From JBIQLO01 sp044464175 (GTDB lineage: Bacteria; Planctomycetota; Phycisphaerae; Tepidisphaerales; Tepidisphaeraceae), in assembly GCA_044464175.1 (NCBI GenBank), contig JBIQLO010000180.1, positions 1 through 8,222 on the forward strand: DNA of 8,222 bases. The letters run 5' to 3'. Shown in pieces: positions 4,993 through 8,222 of this stretch; the first letter of the stretch is position 1, and each line of letters starts with the position of its first letter. The notes under the pieces are model-generated. The model had not been told where the DNA came from, searched no databases, and saw only the letters and a list, made by a program, of their open reading frames with translations. Made by a program: the position numbers and the translations under genes.

Positions 4993-6587
4993 CATCTCTC
5001 CTCACTTCGGCAAATCGCCTGAACCAAATCCGCCAGCGTTGCCGCCGGCGCTTCGACCGTCGGCTTCAATCCCGCCTCGGCCATGGCCGCCGTCGTGATC
5101 GGGCCGATGCTGGCGGTTCGCACCTGATTCAATCGCTTGTGAAGGGGGTTGGGCAGCAGGGAGAGGAAATTTTTCACGGTCGAGCCGCTGGTGAAGGTGA
5201 TCCAATCCACCTGCCCCCCTTCCAGCGCTGCCAGCACCGCCTCAGGCAGCGCGGCCGGGGCGGCCGTGTGATAGATCGCCAGGTCATTCACCTGGGCGGC
5301 ACCCCCCTGCTCCAGGCGCTGGCGCAGAATCGGGCGGGCGATGTCGGCCCGCAGGAGCAGAAAACGCCGACCGGCGATCTCCCCTTGTTCGGCCAGCGCC
5401 TCGGCCAGCGATTCGGCCTTGAAGACCGGGGGGCACAAATCCACATGCAAACCCAAGTCGCGTTCAACGGCCTCGGCCGTCGCCTGCCCGACGGCGGCAA
5501 CTTTGGCCTGGCCAAAGACGCGGACATCGCGGCTCAAGGCCCGCAGGCGCTGGCGCGTCAGCGCGGGAGCGTTGGGGCTGGTGAAAATGAGCCAATCATA
5601 TTCCGGATTCCGGGTTCCGGATTCGGGGCTTCGGGTGAGGGCCGCGTCAATGGGGGTCCAGTCGGCGGGCGGATGAATTTCCAGGGTGGGGGCTTCCAGG
5701 ACCTGTGCGCCCAAGGCTTCGAGTTGCTGAGTCAATTCACTGGCCTGCTGGCGCGAGCGGGTGACAAGGAGGGTCTTGCCAAAGAGCGGGCGCGACTCAA
5801 ACCAGTTGAGCGTCTGGCGCAACTCCACCACGCGCCCGATGATCGTCAGGGCGGGGGGCGCGAGGTTCGCCTCCTTCACCCGCTGGGGGAGTGTGGCGAC
5901 CGTTCCCACCACGGTGCGCTGTTTGGGCGTAGTGCCCCACTGGATGGCGGCCGCCGGCAGGGCCGGGTCCATGCCGTGATCGATCAGCCTTTGACAGATG
6001 CGCGGCAGGGATTTGAGGCCCATATAGAAGGCGAGGCAGGGAAGCTTGGCGATGGCACCCCAGTCGATGTCGGAAGTCATTGCGGGGTCGGCGGCCCCGC
6101 CTGCAGATTGCCGCCGGCGCGCGCGGGGGTCCTGGTAGGCCTGTTCCTTTTCATGGCCTGTGATGAAGGTGAAGGAGGAGTTCAGGTCGCGGTGGGTGAC
6201 CGGGATGCCGGCATAGGCGGTGGCCGCGATGGCGGCGGTGATGCCGGGGACGACTTCAAAGCGAAGACCGGCCGCGGCCAGGGCGGCGCACTCTTCGCCC
6301 CCCCGCCCGAAGACGAACGGATCACCCCCCTTGAGCCGCACGACGATCTGCCCCTGCCGGGCGCGTTCCACCAGCAGGGCGTTGATCTGCTCCTGCGTCA
6401 TGGAATGCTCGGCCGCCTTCTTGCCGACGTAGATCGCCTCGGCGTCGGGCGCATGATTCAGCAGGCGCGGATTGGCCAGGTTGTCATAGACCACCACCTG
6501 CGCCCGCTCCAGCAACTGCCGTCCGCGCACCGTGATCAAGCCGGGATCGCCCGGCCCCGCACCAACCAGATAAACCATGCCTGCCAT
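4992..6587 (-). CDS. cobA/hemD: Fused uroporphyrinogen-III C-methyltransferase/uroporphyrinogen-III synthase
   Basis: This is a bifunctional cytosolic enzyme of 531 residues. The C-terminal HemD half cyclises hydroxymethylbilane to uroporphyrinogen III, and the N-terminal SUMT half methylates it with S-adenosylmethionine to precorrin-2 for siroheme or cobalamin. SUMT motifs are LVGAGPGDPGLIT (7-19), RLKGGDPFVFGRGGEE (84-99), VPGITAAIAATAYAGIPVTHRD (113-134, the last part with the donor-binding loop), FITGHE (141-146) and the segment PPALTIIGRVV (244-254). HemD begins near 268 (PLFGKTLLVTRSR), with DWLIFTSPNA (331-340), VAAVGQAT (363-370), DWITFTSGSTV (461-471) and SIGPITTAA (493-501). Two insertions stand out: an Arg- and Ala-rich stretch after TGHE (about 150-173) and a repeat-derived RSPESGTRNPE in HemD (319-329). 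The start is ATG 6587, with ATG 6578 possible; neither has a clear Shine-Dalgarno. TACAAT at 6599-6594 could be a -10 box for a leaderless mRNA. Confidence 0.93.
   Translation of the reverse strand: MAGMVYLVGAGPGDPGLITVRGRQLLERAQVVVYDNLANPRLLNHAPDAEAIYVGKKAAEHSMTQEQINALLVERARQGQIVVRLKGGDPFVFGRGGEECAALAAAGLRFEVVPGITAAIAATAYAGIPVTHRDLNSSFTFITGHEKEQAYQDPRARRRQSAGGAADPAMTSDIDWGAIAKLPCLAFYMGLKSLPRICQRLIDHGMDPALPAAAIQWGTTPKQRTVVGTVATLPQRVKEANLAPPALTIIGRVVELRQTLNWFESRPLFGKTLLVTRSRQQASELTQQLEALGAQVLEAPTLEIHPPADWTPIDAALTRSPESGTRNPEYDWLIFTSPNAPALTRQRLRALSRDVRVFGQAKVAAVGQATAEAVERDLGLHVDLCPPVFKAESLAEALAEQGEIAGRRFLLLRADIARPILRQRLEQGGAAQVNDLAIYHTAAPAALPEAVLAALEGGQVDWITFTSGSTVKNFLSLLPNPLHKRLNQVRTASIGPITTAAMAEAGLKPTVEAPAATLADLVQAICRSEER
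5610..5640. repeat. GGAATCCGG-type short repeat inside hemD
   Basis: On the minus strand this stretch contains CCGAATCCGGAA, CCCGGAATCCGGAA and related words in tandem. In frame it encodes PESGTRNPE between the end of a HemD helix (IDAALTR) and the strand EYDWLIFTS. It adds about ten residues in a loop and keeps the frame. Such low-complexity units are distinct from the surrounding codon pattern. Confidence 0.55.
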
Positions 6588-6630
6588 GCGGGCATTGTAG
6601 GGGAAATAAGATGGAAAACCGAAAGGTGCC

Positions 6631-6984
6631 TCACGCCGCCGGCAGCGGATCGAAAGCAACGGCGACGCGCCAGCCGGTGGCGCTGGGGTCGCATCGGACG
6701 ACCCGCCCGTAGGCATCCCACCCCGGCTGCTGCATCGACATGGCGGGGAAGGCGACGCTGAGGCGTTCGCCCCGCTCCAGCGGCTGGTCGCTGACCGCGC
6801 TGACGCCCCCGAGGGACAAGTCCCGCAGTTCCAGACGTAGGCAGGGGCGGCGCAGGGCTTCCAGTGAATGGTCCAGGCGATGCCCCTGGGCCTCCCCCCT
6901 GACCGGCTTCCGGGGAAACATCCGCCGATTATCCGGCCGCAGACGGATCACTTCCGGTTCAGACTCCTGCACCATTGCCACCAT
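6631..6984 (-). CDS. PilZ-domain protein, likely c-di-GMP receptor
   Basis: This 117-residue, probably cytosolic, protein consists of little more than a PilZ domain. The two c-di-GMP-binding motifs are present: RxxxR as RMFPR (Arg21 and Arg25) and DxSxxG as DLSLGG (Asp55, Ser57, Gly60). The barrel continues through LSVAFPA and ends in YGRVVRCDPS.TGWRVAVAF. In this family c-di-GMP binding normally changes interaction with a partner involved in motility, polysaccharide or adhesion; the partner here is unknown. ATG 6984 is chosen because AGGAG lies six bases before it. An ATG 11 codons upstream (7017) has no ribosome site, and ATG 6975 is a further alternative. It lies 72 bp after the membrane-anchored protein and 43 bp before cobA/hemD, in the same direction. 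Confidence 0.85.
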   Translation of the reverse strand: MVAMVQESEPEVIRLRPDNRRMFPRKPVRGEAQGHRLDHSLEALRRPCLRLELRDLSLGGVSAVSDQPLERGERLSVAFPAMSMQQPGWDAYGRVVRCDPSATGWRVAVAFDPLPAA

Positions 6985-7029
6985 GTCCAACTCCTGTTCA
7001 GGTCTCCTTTCTTTCATCGGCCCGAGAAA

Positions 7030-7063
7030 TACCCCAGTTTACCGCCTTACTCCATTTTACCGC
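7030..7063. repeat. Two 16-bp direct repeats with 18-bp period
   Basis: TACCCCAGTTTACCGC (7030-7045) and TACTCCATTTTACCGC (7048-7063) match at 14 of 16 positions. The second copy spans the stop codon of the membrane-anchored gene; both lie ahead of the PilZ gene on the minus strand. They may be a protein-binding pair or a chance duplication. Confidence 0.4.
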
Positions 7064-7716
7064 TGGGCGGCCGTGGCGGGCAATTGCTGGATCAGTTGCT
7101 GGCAGATCGCCAGCATCCGGTCAAATTCGATCGCGTCGAAGGCCCGGGCGGAGAAATCCAGCACCAGGAAGGGTCCCTGGAGCCAAAGTCCGATATCCGG
7201 CGGCAGGAGGCGCACGGCGGCCGAGCCGGCCAGCGTGGCGGCCGAGCGGCGGTCCGATCCCATCGCCACGAAACGCTCGGGCACCAGCACGCTGGGGTAG
7301 CCTTCGAGGGGAAAGGAATCCAGGATCGAGCGCAGGGCGTGTGCCGGGCGCAGGGCGGCGGGGCGCCAGTCTCCCCCGGTCCGGCGGACCAGCAGGCGGT
7401 AGGATTCGCGCCCGGCGTCGCGCCGCTGCGGCGGCGCATCGAGTTGCACCTGCAGCAGCACCGATTCCCCCCCCGCCAGGGCCATGCCGATCTCCACCCC
7501 GTGCGCCTCCAGGGAAGCCAGCCCCTCCGGCAGCGGCATCTCCCCTTCCCTCAGCACGACAAACCCCCGGGCGTCGGCCCAGTCGGCCAGGCGCAGGCGC
7601 GGGCGCCAGGTGGTGTCGCGCAGCACCAGAATCCAGAACATCAGGGAGGAGACCAGAAACGTCACCAACAGCGACCCAAACACCGCCCAGGAGAATGTGG
7701 AATCAATCGTGGGCAT
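7057..7716 (-). CDS. Membrane-anchored protein of unknown function
   Basis: I do not recognise the family. The product has 219 residues: one N-terminal membrane helix (about 9-32, WAVFGSLLVTFLVSSLMFWILVL), then a soluble domain of about 185 residues beginning RDTTWRPRLRLADWADARGF. The alternating short beta-like segments, the ERFVAMGSDRRSAATL motif (about 145-160) and the terminal helix (FDRMLAICQQLIQQLP) loosely resemble membrane-linked DUF3137-like proteins, but no diagnostic residues can be cited. The positively charged side just after the helix suggests that the domain faces the cytoplasm. The start is ATG 7716. The frame remains open to 7794, but that part would run through the terminator of the preceding gene. 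The ribosome site is weak (GGCCGG). It is followed by the PilZ gene, so a membrane/c-di-GMP link is possible from position only. Confidence 0.7.
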   Translation of the reverse strand: MPTIDSTFSWAVFGSLLVTFLVSSLMFWILVLRDTTWRPRLRLADWADARGFVVLREGEMPLPEGLASLEAHGVEIGMALAGGESVLLQVQLDAPPQRRDAGRESYRLLVRRTGGDWRPAALRPAHALRSILDSFPLEGYPSVLVPERFVAMGSDRRSAATLAGSAAVRLLPPDIGLWLQGPFLVLDFSARAFDAIEFDRMLAICQQLIQQLPATAAQR

Positions 7717-7763
7717 CCGGCCATGAAGGTAAGCGGACGGGGGAAAAAGGCAAAAGGAACTTT

Positions 7764-7807
7764 GCAAAAGAAAAGGGCGGAAGGATGCGAACATCCTTCC
7801 GCCCTTT
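7764..7807 (-). terminator. Intrinsic terminator after the sigma factor gene
   Basis: This is a perfect 16-bp stem (arms 7792-7807 and 7772-7787; AAAGGGCGGAAGGATG on the plus strand) with a four-base loop, TTCG on the minus strand. On the minus strand it is followed by TTTTCTTTT, a U-rich tail. It begins 18 bases after the sigma factor stop codon and closes that transcript. No good promoter is seen in the remaining bases before the next gene. Confidence 0.92.
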
Positions 7808-7825
7808 GTTGGCCTGTCGGCCCGG

Positions 7826-8222
7826 CTACTTGGACTCGGCGGATTCGGGGCGGTTCCGCAGAACGCCCTCCTCCATGACCGAGCGGATTTTCGCCAAGGC
7901 CTTGTTCTGAATCTGGCGGACGCGCTCCTTCGTGACGCCGATGATCCGGCCGGTCTCCTCCAGGGTCAGGTGGCGGTCCTCCTCCTGCTCCCAGTTGAAA
8001 CGGCGGCGAATCACCGTCTGTTCCACGCTTGAGAGGTCGGCCAAGTTGCGATCGACGATCATCTTCAGCTCGTCAACGCACTCCTCTTCCACCTGATCGC
8101 GCCGGCGGTCCTGCCAGTCGCTCTTTTCCATGTCCGGCTCAAACTCCACCGGAAAGCGCTGGTGGTGCCGCGAGTGCTTCTGGGCGGTGCGGCTGAAGGC
8201 CTTCAAAATGGCCCGGCACGCG
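7826..8222 (-). CDS. RNA polymerase sigma-70 family factor (5' end missing)
   Basis: The C-terminal 131 residues are visible; the beginning lies beyond the right edge. The first visible residues, ACRAILKAFSRTAQKHSR, fit region 2.4, the helix that reads the -10 element. Next comes a charged, acidic linker (PVEFEPDMEKSDWQDRRRDQVEEE), then region 4.1 (LADLSSVEQTVIRRRF, about 61-75). Region 4.2 is the -35-binding helix-turn-helix LTLEETGRIIGVTKERVRQIQNKALAKIRS (85-114). VTKERVRQI is close to the primary-type sigma signature, yet fewer than about 45 residues separate regions 2 and 4, so region 3 seems to be missing. This combination resembles planctomycete-like sigma factors, from memory. The frame stays open to the window edge, so the TTG at 8206 is not taken as the start. 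It is terminated by the strong hairpin immediately downstream. Confidence 0.88.
   Translation of the reverse strand, partial: ACRAILKAFSRTAQKHSRHHQRFPVEFEPDMEKSDWQDRRRDQVEEECVDELKMIVDRNLADLSSVEQTVIRRRFNWEQEEDRHLTLEETGRIIGVTKERVRQIQNKALAKIRSVMEEGVLRNRPESAESK

Noticed and set aside
6588..6716. 43-residue extension of the CobA-HemD protein
   Set aside because: It overlaps the PilZ gene in another frame, and the SUMT family begins at the MVYLVGAGPGDPG segment.
5139..6761. Plus-strand open frame of 540 codons
   Set aside because: It is antisense to cobA/hemD, which has all expected motifs; the product is compositionally biased.
7717..7794. N-terminal extension of the membrane-anchored protein to an ATG at 7794
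   Set aside because: That ATG lies within the terminator hairpin, and the extension would be Phe/Pro/Ser-rich low-complexity sequence ahead of a clean N-terminal helix.
6868..7910. Two long overlapping plus-strand open frames
   Set aside because: They are antisense to the PilZ and membrane-anchored genes and run through the terminator; no domains are recognisable.
1..8222. CRISPR array, tRNA/rRNA genes, IS elements, toxin-antitoxin or phage genes
   Set aside because: I looked on both strands and saw no regularly spaced repeats, cloverleaf-like sequence, transposase motif or phage gene.

Overview
This is an 8.2 kb piece of a GC-rich bacterial chromosome with nine genes, eight of them on the minus strand. 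The lineage signals are indirect. They are a sigma factor with a very short region 2 to region 4 linker, a small conserved-looking lipoprotein, a fused uroporphyrinogen-III methyltransferase/synthase, and AT-rich low-complexity repeats in otherwise GC-rich spacers. Together they suggest a Planctomycetota-like bacterium, perhaps Phycisphaerae. This is inference, because there is no rRNA or tRNA gene to anchor it. I see no phage, IS element, CRISPR array or obvious defence system, so this looks like core chromosome.

Left block (1-3705, all minus, transcribed right to left). The order of transcription is a pyruvate kinase, a lipoprotein that starts inside the pyruvate kinase stop codon (TAATG), a glycerate dehydrogenase/hydroxypyruvate reductase-type 2-hydroxyacid dehydrogenase, and a phosphotransferase of the APH/methylthioribose-kinase-like fold that runs off the left edge. 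Lower glycolysis and hydroxypyruvate/glycerate chemistry are therefore grouped together. The spacers in this block carry AT-rich repeats of two kinds, CAAATAACAA-like and GGAAAATGG-like. Two of these spacers form inverted repeats. One 33-bp inverted repeat lies inside the lipoprotein gene and encodes both the charged and the hydrophobic part of its signal peptide.

Middle (3706-4803). A 132-bp divergent spacer carries a good extended -10 promoter for a single plus-strand gene, a GldA-type ABC-2 exporter ATPase with no permease beside it. Its stop codon meets the stop codon of the next minus-strand gene within a 12-bp perfect palindrome.

Right block (4801-8222, all minus). The order of transcription is a sigma-70 family factor (cut by the right edge), a strong intrinsic terminator, a membrane-anchored protein of unknown function, a PilZ-domain (c-di-GMP receptor-like) protein, a CobA-HemD fusion for siroheme/tetrapyrrole synthesis, and a 63-residue two-helix membrane protein coupled to it.

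I did not find a clearly new multi-gene system. The most distinctive observations are the inverted repeat that has become a lipoprotein signal peptide, the related repeats in neighbouring spacers, an in-frame repeat inside HemD, and residues that predict a K+-independent pyruvate kinase.
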